Assembly: GCF_000744785.1 (NCBI RefSeq)
Contig: NZ_JQMO01000003.1
Coordinates: forward strand, 3,224,001-3,288,000
Length of the DNA stretch: 64,000 nt
Direction of reading: 5' to 3'
Source: Kitasatospora azatica KCTC 9699
Lineage (GTDB): Bacteria; Actinomycetota; Actinomycetes; Streptomycetales; Streptomycetaceae
Below the pieces are notes generated by a model. The model was not told where the DNA came from. It saw nothing but the letters and a program-made list of their open reading frames with translations, and made no database searches. The position numbers and the translations under genes are program-made. Below are positions 26,183 through 33,717 of this stretch, in pieces (position 1 is the first letter of the stretch; each line of letters opens with the position of its first letter).

Positions 26183-26874
26183 CCCGAGTACTGGTGGTCG
26201 AGGACGAGGAGTCGTTCAGCGACGCCCTGTCGTACATGCTTCGCAAGGAGGGATTCGAGGTGGCGGTCGCCGCCACCGGCCCGGACGCGCTGGAGCAGTT
26301 CGAACGCAATGGCGCCGACCTGGTGCTGCTCGACCTGATGCTGCCCGGGCTGCCCGGCACCGAGGTCTGCCGCCAGCTGCGGGTGCGCTCCAACGTGCCC
26401 GTGATCATGGTGACCGCCAAGGACAGTGAGATCGACAAGGTCGTCGGTCTGGAGATAGGCGCTGACGACTACGTCACCAAGCCGTACTCCACCCGCGAGC
26501 TGGTGGCCCGGATCCGCGCGGTGCTGCGCCGTCGCGGCGAGGACGGCGGCGCCGGTACCGACGGCGGCGGCCCGGGCGCGCTGGAGGCGGGTCCGGTCCG
26601 GATGGACGTGGACCGGCACGTGGTGACGGTGGACGGCGCCAAGGTCGACCTGCCGCTCAAGGAGTTCGACCTGCTGGAGATGCTGCTGCGCAACGCCGGC
26701 CGGGTGCTCACCCGGATGCAGCTGATCGACCGGGTCTGGGGCGCGGACTACGTCGGCGACACCAAGACCCTCGACGTCCACGTCAAGCGGCTTCGGGCGA
26801 AGATCGAGCCGGACCCGGGCGCGCCGCGCTACCTGGTGACGGTCCGCGGCCTGGGCTACAAGTTCGAGCCGTAA
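26179..26874 (+). CDS. phoP: Phosphate response regulator PhoP (RegX3-like)
   Basis: 231 residues, OmpR/PhoB type. Receiver domain: EDEES acidic pair, phospho-Asp in LVLLDLMLPGLPG, Thr/Ser in VTAKD, Lys in YVTKPYSTREL. The winged-helix C-terminal domain has LPLKEFDLLEMLLRNAGRVL, DRVWGADYVGDTKTLDVHVK and VRGLGYKFEP. Binds PHO boxes. GTG 26179 overlaps the phoR stop (GTGA), so the two are translationally coupled. Confidence 0.95.
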   Translation: MTRVLVVEDEESFSDALSYMLRKEGFEVAVAATGPDALEQFERNGADLVLLDLMLPGLPGTEVCRQLRVRSNVPVIMVTAKDSEIDKVVGLEIGADDYVTKPYSTRELVARIRAVLRRRGEDGGAGTDGGGPGALEAGPVRMDVDRHVVTVDGAKVDLPLKEFDLLEMLLRNAGRVLTRMQLIDRVWGADYVGDTKTLDVHVKRLRAKIEPDPGAPRYLVTVRGLGYKFEP

Positions 26875-26891
26875 ACCGCCCGGGTCCTGAG

Positions 26892-26951
26892 CCCGGACAT
26901 GACCGAGGGCCGCATCCCCGAATCGGGGTGCGGCCCTCGGTCATGTCCGGG
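26892..26951. terminator. Strong bidirectional terminator after phoP
   Basis: About 28-bp stem (arms CCCGGACATGACCGAGGGCC... and complement) with a small bulge and an AAT-centred loop. Lies between phoP and the convergent lipoprotein gene. Confidence 0.85.
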
Positions 26952-26979
26952 GGCGTGCGCGCCCCCGGGTACGGGCAGG

Positions 26980-27660
26980 TCAGTGAGCCGACGCGCTCGG
27001 GCTCGGGCTCGCGCTGCCGGACGCCGCGCCCGAGGTGCTGCTGCTCGGCGAGGCGGAGCCGGCCGCGCTGCTGCTCGCCGAGGCGCTGGTCGAGGCGCTC
27101 GGGCCGGCGGAGGCGCCGGAGGCCGAGGCGCTCGCGGAGGCGCCCGCCGGGCCGTAGCCGGCGTAGATGCCGCTGGCCGAGGTGACCTGGGCCTGCGCGT
27201 CGACCTTGCCCGCGCTGGAGAACGCGAACGTGGTCGGGGCGAAGCCACCGAGCGGCAGCGCCACCGAGGTCAGGTGGGCGGTGGGGTTGCCCTGACCGCC
27301 CACCAGCACCGCGCCGCCGGCCGGGATCACGATGCCGCCGGGCAGCGCCGCGCCGTTGGCGTCCTGGAAGGTCGCGTTGCCGCCGCTGACGCTGACGGTC
27401 TGCAGCGTCTCCGGCGCGGAGCCGGTGTTGCTGATGTTGACGGAAACGCTTGCCGGACCGGGCTGGCCGCTGGACTGCATCGGGTCGACGACCAGGGTGA
27501 TGGCGTTCAGCTTGAGGTCGGTGCCGATCGAGGTGGCCGGGCTGTCCGGCTTGATCTGCAGGGTCTCTGGGCTGTTGCCGGCCGAGCAGGCGGACAGCGA
27601 GACGGCTGCGAGGGCGAGAACGATGGCGGCAGTGCCACCGCGTCGAAGGCTGCGGCTCAC
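26980..27660 (-). CDS. Secreted lipoprotein, DUF461-like
   Basis: 226 residues from GTG 27660, preceded by AGGAGA. A lipoprotein signal is visible: RSLRRGGTAAIVLALAAVSL then lipobox LSAC, giving a lipidated Cys. The mature domain is a beta-rich copper-chaperone-like/DUF461 fold (VSVNISNTGSAPETLQTVSV, GGIVIPAGGAVLVGG). The C-terminal ~75 residues are a Ser/Ala/Gly/Pro tail that may span the wall. Position next to phoP and carD is conserved in streptomycetes; function unknown. Confidence 0.75.
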   Translation of the reverse strand: MSRSLRRGGTAAIVLALAAVSLSACSAGNSPETLQIKPDSPATSIGTDLKLNAITLVVDPMQSSGQPGPASVSVNISNTGSAPETLQTVSVSGGNATFQDANGAALPGGIVIPAGGAVLVGGQGNPTAHLTSVALPLGGFAPTTFAFSSAGKVDAQAQVTSASGIYAGYGPAGASASASASGASAGPSASTSASASSSAAGSASPSSSTSGAASGSASPSPSASAH

Positions 27661-28059
27661 GGCGGCGGCATCTCCTAGATCGCGTGTCGGTTTGTCAGCG
27701 CCCAGAGTACCGACCGCACTTATCCGGCCCTCACGGGGTGGCCCCGTGTCGCGGGGGCAGTGTCCGGCCGGAGGCGGTAGGAGAGGTTCCGGAACCACCC
27801 GAAGATCAGATCACGATCGGGAAACGGTGAATATCCGGTGTCGAGTTCAAGATCGAATGCTGGTTTCCAGGGTGTTGCGCCCCGTTTCGATGAGCACAGG
27901 AAGGGCCTCCGACCTGCGAGAAGCCCGTCCGAGGAGGTGCCCGCAGCACGTCGCAGGGGTCCTTGTCAAGCCCCGAGACCCGCCCTGACCTGCGCAAACG
28001 CCCTTCGAGTGGACGGAAAAGCGTGTTATTCTGGAAAGCCACGGAAGGGGTCCTGTCAC
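27661..28059. other. Intergenic region upstream of carD
   Basis: 399 bp between divergent genes, no supported ORF. It contains the candidate carD promoter at 28004-28032; nothing else recognised. Confidence 0.5.
28004..28032 (+). promoter_or_regulatory. Candidate carD promoter
   Basis: TTCGAG (-35-like, 28004-28009), 17-bp spacer, TATTCT (-10-like, 28027-28032), 28 bp before the ATG. Confidence 0.4.
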
Positions 28060-28542
28060 ATGACGTTCAAGGTTGGCGACACGGTGGTCTACCCCCATCA
28101 CGGGGCTGCACTGATCGAGGCCATCGAAATTCGCCAGATCAAAGGTGTGGACAAGACCTACCTGGTGCTGAAGGTTCAGCAGGGAGACCTCACGCTGCGC
28201 GTCCCCGCGGAGAACGCGGAGTTCGTCGGCGTGCGCGACGTGGTCGGCCAGGAGGGTCTGGACCGGGTCTTCGAGGTGCTGCGCGCGCCGTACACCGAAG
28301 AGCCCACCAACTGGTCTCGCCGCTACAAGGCGAACCTGGAGAAGCTCGCGTCCGGTGATGTCATCAAGGTCGCCGAGGTCGTCCGCGACCTGTGGCGGCG
28401 TGAGCGTGAGCGCGGTCTGTCGGCCGGTGAGAAGCGGATGCTCGCCAAGGCCCGGCAGATCCTCGTCAGCGAACTGGCGCTGGCGGAGAACACCAACGAG
28501 GACAAGGCGGAGACGCTGCTCGACGAGGTGCTCGCCTCGTAG
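28060..28542 (+). CDS. carD: CarD/CdnL transcription factor
   Basis: 160 residues. The N-terminal RNA-polymerase-interacting Tudor-like domain starts MTFKVGDTVVYPHHGAALIE and includes KTYLVLKVQQGDLTLRVP. The C-terminal helical DNA-binding domain includes NWSRRYKANLEKLASGDVIK, then VVRDLWRRERERGLSAGEKR with the conserved Trp that wedges promoter DNA. Stabilises open complexes at rRNA and housekeeping promoters. ATG is preceded by GAAGGGG. Sits upstream of ispD-ispF as in other streptomycetes. Confidence 0.95.
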   Translation: MTFKVGDTVVYPHHGAALIEAIEIRQIKGVDKTYLVLKVQQGDLTLRVPAENAEFVGVRDVVGQEGLDRVFEVLRAPYTEEPTNWSRRYKANLEKLASGDVIKVAEVVRDLWRRERERGLSAGEKRMLAKARQILVSELALAENTNEDKAETLLDEVLAS

Positions 28543-28958
28543 GGACGGCGGTTCGCCGCTTTGCCTGCTCTGCCTGCCGCTCAGGCGTGTTGTAGCACTG
28601 CACAGCGCCCGGCGCTGCGGCACCGTTGAGGACCGAGGTCCTGGATGGTGCGGTAGCGACTCCGGGCGCTGCGGCATGCCCGGGGGCGGGTGGAGCCTGA
28701 TGTGCCGACCGCACCTCGGGCCTGACGCAGGGCTGGGCCTGACGCCGGATCGGACCCGGGTGCCAGCACGAGCGTGGTAGCACGAGGAGCGGTTCACGGG
28801 GTAGCACGAGTGACGGGTGCCGTCGGGTGCTCGTAGCGTGGGGGTCGCACATACACCGGGCACATCGGTACCCGAGAGGCGGCGCCGGGTGGAAGGGGTC
28901 CGGTGCACCGTCTGACGGGTACGCCTGGGCCATACCCACTTCGCCGAAGGAGTGAAAC
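28543..28958. other. Intergenic region carD-ispD
   Basis: 416 bp without a supported ORF. Contains three loosely repeated AGCACGAG motifs (about 28766, 28780 and 28804). No clear promoter elements seen. Confidence 0.4.
28947..28952 (+). promoter_or_regulatory. Ribosome-binding site pointing to a CTG start of ispD
   Basis: GAAGGAG ends 6 nt before CTG at 28959. The next candidate, GTG 28977, has its AGGAG only 2 nt upstream, which is too close to function. Confidence 0.5.
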
Positions 28959-29711
28959 CTGAACACCACAGGAGTAGTGGCAGCAGCCGTGGTCCCCGCC
29001 GCCGGGCGGGGCGAGCGGCTCGGGCCGGGCGCGCCCAAGGCGCTGCGCGAGTTGGGCGGCGCACCGCTGCTGGTGCACGCCGTCCGGGCGCTGACCCGAA
29101 GTCGAGCAGTCGGGTTGGTCGTGGTGGCCGCCCCGCCGCAGGGCATCGCCGAGGTGGTCGGCCTGCTGGACAGTCACGGACTGGCCGGTCAGGACGTCCG
29201 AGTGGTGGCCGGCGGCGCGACCAGGCAGGAGTCGGTCCGCCTCGGGCTGGCGGCGATCCCGGAACAGACCGAGATCGTGCTGGTCCATGACGCCGCGCGG
29301 CCGCTGGTCCCGGTCGAGGTGGTCGACGCGGTGGTGGCGGCCGTCCGCGCCGGGGCGCCCGCGGTGGTGCCGGCCGTACCGCTGGCCGACACCGTCAAGC
29401 GGGTGATGCCCGGCGAGCCCGGGCAGCCCGAGCCGGTGCTCGACACACCGGACCGGTCCACGCTGCGAGCCGTGCAGACCCCGCAGGGCTTCCAGCGGCA
29501 GCTGCTGGCCGAGGTGCACGCCAAGGCCGAGGCCGAGGCGGCCGAGGGCGGCGGGCCCGCGGTGACCGACGACGCCGGGCTGGTCGAGTGGTACGGCGGG
29601 CAGGTGGTCGTGGTGCCGGGCCACGAGGAGGCGTTCAAGGTGACCCGGCCGCTCGACCTGGTGCTCGCCGAGGCCGTGCTGGCTCGCCGGAGGGCTTCCG
29701 ATGGCTTCTGA
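28959..29711 (+). CDS. ispD: 2-C-methyl-D-erythritol 4-phosphate cytidylyltransferase
   Basis: 250 residues from a probable CTG start (244 from the GTG at 28977, the conventional call). Third enzyme of the MEP isoprenoid pathway, couples MEP to CTP. CTP-binding loop AAAVVPAAGRGERLGPGAPKAL (GxG and Lys) is split across the start region. VVAGGATRQESVRLGL, VLVHDAARPLVP, VPAVPLADTVKR and TPQGFQ follow in family order, ending VTDDAGLVEW. Immediately followed by ispF; the stop overlaps an in-frame ATG of the ispF frame. Confidence 0.92.
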   Translation: MNTTGVVAAAVVPAAGRGERLGPGAPKALRELGGAPLLVHAVRALTRSRAVGLVVVAAPPQGIAEVVGLLDSHGLAGQDVRVVAGGATRQESVRLGLAAIPEQTEIVLVHDAARPLVPVEVVDAVVAAVRAGAPAVVPAVPLADTVKRVMPGEPGQPEPVLDTPDRSTLRAVQTPQGFQRQLLAEVHAKAEAEAAEGGGPAVTDDAGLVEWYGGQVVVVPGHEEAFKVTRPLDLVLAEAVLARRRASDGF

Positions 29712-29757
29712 TCAACCGTCAACTCCCCGTTCCTTGTCAACTGAAGAGAGGGCCAAC

Positions 29758-30240
29758 GTGCCGATCATGCCGCGGGTCGGAATCGGCACCGACGTGCACG
29801 CCTTCGCGGACGGCGTGCCGCTCTGGGTCGGCGGGCTGCACTGGGAGGGCCACGAGCAGGGGCTGGCGGGCCACTCGGACGGGGACGTGGCGGCGCACGC
29901 CGCGTGCAACGCGATCTTCTCGGCGGCGGGGCTCGGCGACCTCGGGACCCATTTCGGCACCGGGCGCCCCGAGTGGGCCGGCGCCGCGGGGGTCACGCTG
30001 CTCGGCGAGGCGGCCCGGATCGTGCGGGCGGCCGGGTTCGAGATCGGCAACATCGCGGTCCAGGTGATCGGCGTCAAACCGCGGATCGGGAGCAGGCGCG
30101 AGGAGGCGGAGAAGGTCCTCTCGGCGGCGGCCGGCGCCCCGGTCTCGCTCTCCGCGGCGACCACCGACGGACTGGGCATGACCGGGCGGGGCGAGGGCCT
30201 GGTGGGGCTGGCCACGGCCCTGGTCTACCCGCGCGACTGA
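29758..30240 (+). CDS. ispF: 2-C-methyl-D-erythritol 2,4-cyclodiphosphate synthase
   Basis: 160 residues, normal length. Converts CDP-ME-2-phosphate to MEcPP with release of CMP. Zn ligands lie in GIGTDVHAF (D-x-H) and GHSDGDVAAHAACNAIF; AATTDGLGMTGRGEG closes the active site. GTG 29758 is chosen for GAGAGGG upstream; a frame from ATG 29701 adds 19 residues overlapping ispD. Trimeric cytosolic enzyme working directly after IspD and IspE. Confidence 0.95.
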   Translation: MPIMPRVGIGTDVHAFADGVPLWVGGLHWEGHEQGLAGHSDGDVAAHAACNAIFSAAGLGDLGTHFGTGRPEWAGAAGVTLLGEAARIVRAAGFEIGNIAVQVIGVKPRIGSRREEAEKVLSAAAGAPVSLSAATTDGLGMTGRGEGLVGLATALVYPRD

Positions 30241-30422
30241 GGACTCGGCGCGACGGGCTCCTCCGTGCCACTGGGGACTCGGCGTGACTGGGGAATCGGG
30301 AGCCGGGAGCAGCGGGAAGCCGGACGCAGGTATGGGATCGTGCCGGTCGGGGTAGCGGGCATCGCGAGACAGTCGCCGGCTATGCGTTCCGGCGCGCGAT
30401 CCACCGTGATGGGAGTCCGCCC

Positions 30423-30815
30423 GTGTCCGTCCCGCTCTCCGAACAGGCCCAGGAACTGCTGGATGCCAAGACCTTCGCCACCGTGGCCACCGTCGGGCCG
30501 GACGGTGATCCGCAGTCCTCACTGGTCTGGGTCCGGCGGGACGGCGACGACATCCTCTTCTCGACGCTCCAGAGCCGGCAGAAGTACCTGAACCTGGTCC
30601 GGGACCCGCGAGTCAGCCTGCTGCTCAGCTCCGTGGACCAGCCCTACACCTACGTGGAGGTGCGCGGGGTGGCGGAGATGACCACCGAGGGCGGCCGGGA
30701 GTTGATCGACGAGCTGTCCAACAAGTACCTGGGCAAGGGCTATCGGATCGAGCCGCCCGAGGCCGTGCGGGTGGTGGTCCGGGTCCACCCGCGCAAGTTG
30801 ACCGGCTGGCCCTGA
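30423..30815 (+). CDS. PPOX-class F420-dependent/FMN-binding protein
   Basis: 130 residues, a split-barrel flavin/F420-binding fold. TFATVATVGPDGDPQSSLVWVRR, ILFSTLQSRQKYLNLVRDPR and YVEVRGVAEMTTEGG follow the family pattern (start strand, phosphate-contacting Arg/Lys, E-R-G strand). Probably an F420-dependent reductase or biliverdin-reductase-like protein; substrate unknown. GTG start with GGGAG at 7 nt. Confidence 0.85.
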   Translation: MSVPLSEQAQELLDAKTFATVATVGPDGDPQSSLVWVRRDGDDILFSTLQSRQKYLNLVRDPRVSLLLSSVDQPYTYVEVRGVAEMTTEGGRELIDELSNKYLGKGYRIEPPEAVRVVVRVHPRKLTGWP

Positions 30816-31023
30816 TCCCGGTCCGGGCCTGGGCCCTGATCCCCCTCCGGGCCAGGGCGGTGGGCGCAGGAGCGGAGCCGGGGCATCCATTTGGCCACCG
30901 TGGGTAACCCCGGCTTCTACTGCCGTCACATCGCCGTGTTTCGGGCGCAGCAACTGCGCTGCGGGGACAAAAATCCTGGCGGCCCCGGGGCCCAAACGTC
31001 GCTGGGCACTGCCTGCTTCCCAC

Positions 31024-31029
31024 TACGCT
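31024..31029 (+). promoter_or_regulatory. -10 box of leaderless cysS
   Basis: TACGCT, 7 nt, GTG at 31037; no Shine-Dalgarno. Confidence 0.5.
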
Positions 31030-31036
31030 GGTCGCT

Positions 31037-32431
31037 GTGAGCCTTCGTCTGTACGACACCAGCACCCGCCAGGTACGCGACTTCGTCCCGCTTGTACCGG
31101 GCTGTGTCTCGATCTACCTGTGCGGCGCGACCGTGCAGGGGGCCCCGCACATCGGGCACATCCGGTCCAACCTCAACTTCGACGTCATGCGCCGCTGGTT
31201 CGCCCACCGCGGCTACGACGTGACGTTCGTGCGCAACGTCACCGACATCGACGACAAGGTCATCAAGAAGGAACACGAGCTGGGCGTGCCCTGGTGGCAG
31301 ATCGCCTATGCCAACGAGCGTGCCTTCAACGACGGTTACGAGGCGCTGGGCTGCCTGCCGCCGACCGTCGAGCCCCGCGCCACCGGGCACATCCCCGAGA
31401 TGATCGACATGATGCAGGCGTTGATCGCCAAGGGCCACGCGTACGCGGCCGACGGCAACGTCTACTTCGACGTCCGGTCCTTCCCGGACTACCTGCAGCT
31501 CTCCAACCAGAAGTTGGAGAACCTCAAGCAGCCCGAGGGCGAGGGCGAGACCGGCAAGCGCGACCCGCGTGACTTCGCCATGTGGAAGGCGGCGAAGGAG
31601 GGCGAGCCGAGCTGGACCACCCCGTGGGGCCAGGGACGCCCGGGCTGGCACCTGGAGTGCTCCGCGATGGTGCACAAGTACCTGGGCAAGGCCTTCGACA
31701 TCCACGGCGGCGGGCTGGACCTGATCTTCCCGCACCACGAGAACGAGATCGCCCAGTCCAAGGCGTTCGGCGACGACTTCGCCAACTTCTGGGTGCACAA
31801 CGCCTGGGTCACCATGAGCGGCGAGAAGATGAGCAAGTCGCTCGGCAACTCGGTGCTGATCTCCGAGATGGTCCAGCGCTGGCGCCCGATCGTGCTGCGC
31901 TACTACCTCGCCGCCCCGCACTACCGCTCGATGATCGAGTACAGCGAGGAGGCGATCCGCGAGGCCGAGGCCGGCTTCGGTCGGATCGAGGGGTTCATCC
32001 AGCGGGTGATCGAGCGTTGCGGACCGGTGGACCCGGCGCCCGAGGTGCCGCCGGCCTTCGTCGAGGCGATGGACGACGACCTCGGTGTGCCGCAGGCGCT
32101 GGCCGTCGTGCACACCGCCGTCCGCCAGGGCAACAGCGCCCTCACGGCGGACGACAAGGAGAACGCGGTGGCGCGTCTCGCCGAGGTCCGTGCGATGCTC
32201 GGAGTACTGGGGCTCGACCCGCTCGACCCGCAGTGGACCGGCGGCGAGCGCGGCGAGGACCTCCACGGGGTCGTCGACTCGCTGGTGCGGCTGGTCCTGG
32301 ACCAGCGCCAGGCGGCCCGGGCCCGCAAGGACTTCGCCACCGCGGACGCCATCCGCGACCAGCTCGGCCTGGCCGGGTTGGCGATCGAGGACACTCCGTC
32401 CGGCCCGCGCTGGACGCTCAGCAACCAGTAG
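31037..32431 (+). CDS. cysS: Cysteinyl-tRNA synthetase
   Basis: 464 residues. Class I synthetase: zinc/Cys site at YLCGATVQGAPHIGHIRSNL with the HIGH motif. GWHLECSAM and DIHGGGLDLIFPHHENEIAQ complete the Zn site. KMSKS appears as GEKMSKSLGNS, and a helical anticodon domain ends the protein. Charges tRNA-Cys. The paralogous mycothiol ligase MshC has a similar fold, but this carries the CysS-type C-terminal domain and sits next to rlmB. Confidence 0.95.
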   Translation: MSLRLYDTSTRQVRDFVPLVPGCVSIYLCGATVQGAPHIGHIRSNLNFDVMRRWFAHRGYDVTFVRNVTDIDDKVIKKEHELGVPWWQIAYANERAFNDGYEALGCLPPTVEPRATGHIPEMIDMMQALIAKGHAYAADGNVYFDVRSFPDYLQLSNQKLENLKQPEGEGETGKRDPRDFAMWKAAKEGEPSWTTPWGQGRPGWHLECSAMVHKYLGKAFDIHGGGLDLIFPHHENEIAQSKAFGDDFANFWVHNAWVTMSGEKMSKSLGNSVLISEMVQRWRPIVLRYYLAAPHYRSMIEYSEEAIREAEAGFGRIEGFIQRVIERCGPVDPAPEVPPAFVEAMDDDLGVPQALAVVHTAVRQGNSALTADDKENAVARLAEVRAMLGVLGLDPLDPQWTGGERGEDLHGVVDSLVRLVLDQRQAARARKDFATADAIRDQLGLAGLAIEDTPSGPRWTLSNQ

Positions 32432-32455
32432 CCCCGCGCTGGCGCGAGGGGCGCT

Positions 32456-32488
32456 GCTGGGCCGTACTCTCCACGAGTACGGCCCAGC
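32456..32488 (+). terminator. Hairpin between cysS and rlmB
   Basis: GCTGGGCCGTACTC (32456-32469), loop TCCAC, exact complement (32475-32488). It may be a terminator or attenuator. Confidence 0.65.
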
Positions 32489-32528
32489 GGCATTGACGCA
32501 GACTGAAGAAGAGACAGGAAGTACAGCC

Positions 32529-33521
32529 ATGGCCGGCAACAGCGCCCGCAGGAACCGACGCAACCCCGGATCGAAGAAGGGTGCGAGTGTCGGTACCGGC
32601 GGTCACAGCCGGAAGGCACTCCAGGGCAAGGGCCCGACCCCGCCCGGCGAGGCCCGCAAGGGACACCCCAAGCAGCGCGCCGCCAACGCCGCGCTCAAGC
32701 GCGAGCGCGACGCCAAGGCGCGCGCCGGGATGCGCCGCTCCGGCGGTGGCGGCCGGGGCGGACGCGGCGGCGCGGGCAGCGCCGAGCTGGTGGTCGGCCG
32801 CAACTCGGTGGTCGAGGCACTGCAGGGCGGGGTCCCCGCCACCGCGCTGTACGTGATGCAGTTCATCGACACCGACGACCGGGTCCGCGAGGCGTTCCAG
32901 GCCGCCAACGACCGCGGCATCCCGCTGATGGAGGCGCCGCGCCCGCAGCTGGACCAGATGACCGGCGGCCTCAACCACCAGGGCCTGGTGCTCCAGGTCC
33001 CGCCGTACGAGTACGCGCACCCCGAGGACCTGCTGGAGGTCGCCGCGGACCTGGGCCAGGACGCGCTGATCATGGCGCTGGACGGGGTCACCGACTCGCG
33101 CAACCTGGGCGCCGTGGTCCGTTCGGCCGCCGCCTTCGGCGCGCACGGCGTGGTGATCCCCGAGCGGCGGGCCGCCGGGATGACCGCCGGCGCCTGGAAG
33201 ACCTCCTCGGGCGCCGCGGCCCGGCTGCAGGTGGCCCGGGCCACCAACCTGACCAGGGCGCTGGAGGCCTACCAGAAGGCCGGACTTCTGGTGGTGGGCC
33301 TGGCCGCGGACGGCGAGGCCGAGATCGGGGACCTGGAGGCGCTGACCGGCCCCGTGGTGATCGTGGCCGGCAGTGAGGGCAAGGGGCTGTCCCGGCTGGT
33401 CTCGGAGACCTGCGACATCCGGGTGCGGATTCCGATGCCGGGTCAGACCGAGTCGCTGAACGCCGGTGTGGCCTCCGGCATCGTGCTGTACGAGGCGGCC
33501 CGGATGCGGGCCAAGGGCTGA
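32529..33521 (+). CDS. rlmB: 23S rRNA (guanosine-2'-O-)-methyltransferase RlmB (TrmH/SpoU)
   Basis: 330 residues. A basic disordered N-terminus of ~85 residues (RRNRRNPGSKKG, GKGPTPPGEARKGHPKQR) precedes the L30e-like substrate-binding domain (AELVVGRNSVVEAL) and the SPOUT fold. Motif 1 is in LDGVTDSRNLGAVVRSAAAF, motif 2 VIVAGSEGKGLSRL, motif 3 IPMPGQTESLNAGVASGIVL (knotted SAM site). ATG 32529 preceded by AGGAAG. Confidence 0.93.
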   Translation: MAGNSARRNRRNPGSKKGASVGTGGHSRKALQGKGPTPPGEARKGHPKQRAANAALKRERDAKARAGMRRSGGGGRGGRGGAGSAELVVGRNSVVEALQGGVPATALYVMQFIDTDDRVREAFQAANDRGIPLMEAPRPQLDQMTGGLNHQGLVLQVPPYEYAHPEDLLEVAADLGQDALIMALDGVTDSRNLGAVVRSAAAFGAHGVVIPERRAAGMTAGAWKTSSGAAARLQVARATNLTRALEAYQKAGLLVVGLAADGEAEIGDLEALTGPVVIVAGSEGKGLSRLVSETCDIRVRIPMPGQTESLNAGVASGIVLYEAARMRAKG

Positions 33522-33717
33522 GACCGGTAGGCAATTGCCGGACGGTCCAAGCACTCTCCCGGTGGCGGCGCTGACAGTTGCTCGGTTTCGGCCGGCTATT
33601 GGTCGGCTTTGACCCGAACGATCACTATCCCGCGCGAGAGTGACCGCAACCGTCAGCCACGCCCGGGAGTTGCACCCGGGAGAGTGTCCTAAGCGGGTGT
33701 CACCCGGTTAGAGGGGT

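Noticed and set aside
33550..33686. Widely spaced inverted repeat ACTCTCCCGG / CCGGGAGAGT upstream of the DoxX gene
   Set aside because: About 120 bp apart with no second motif; chance is likely in this composition.
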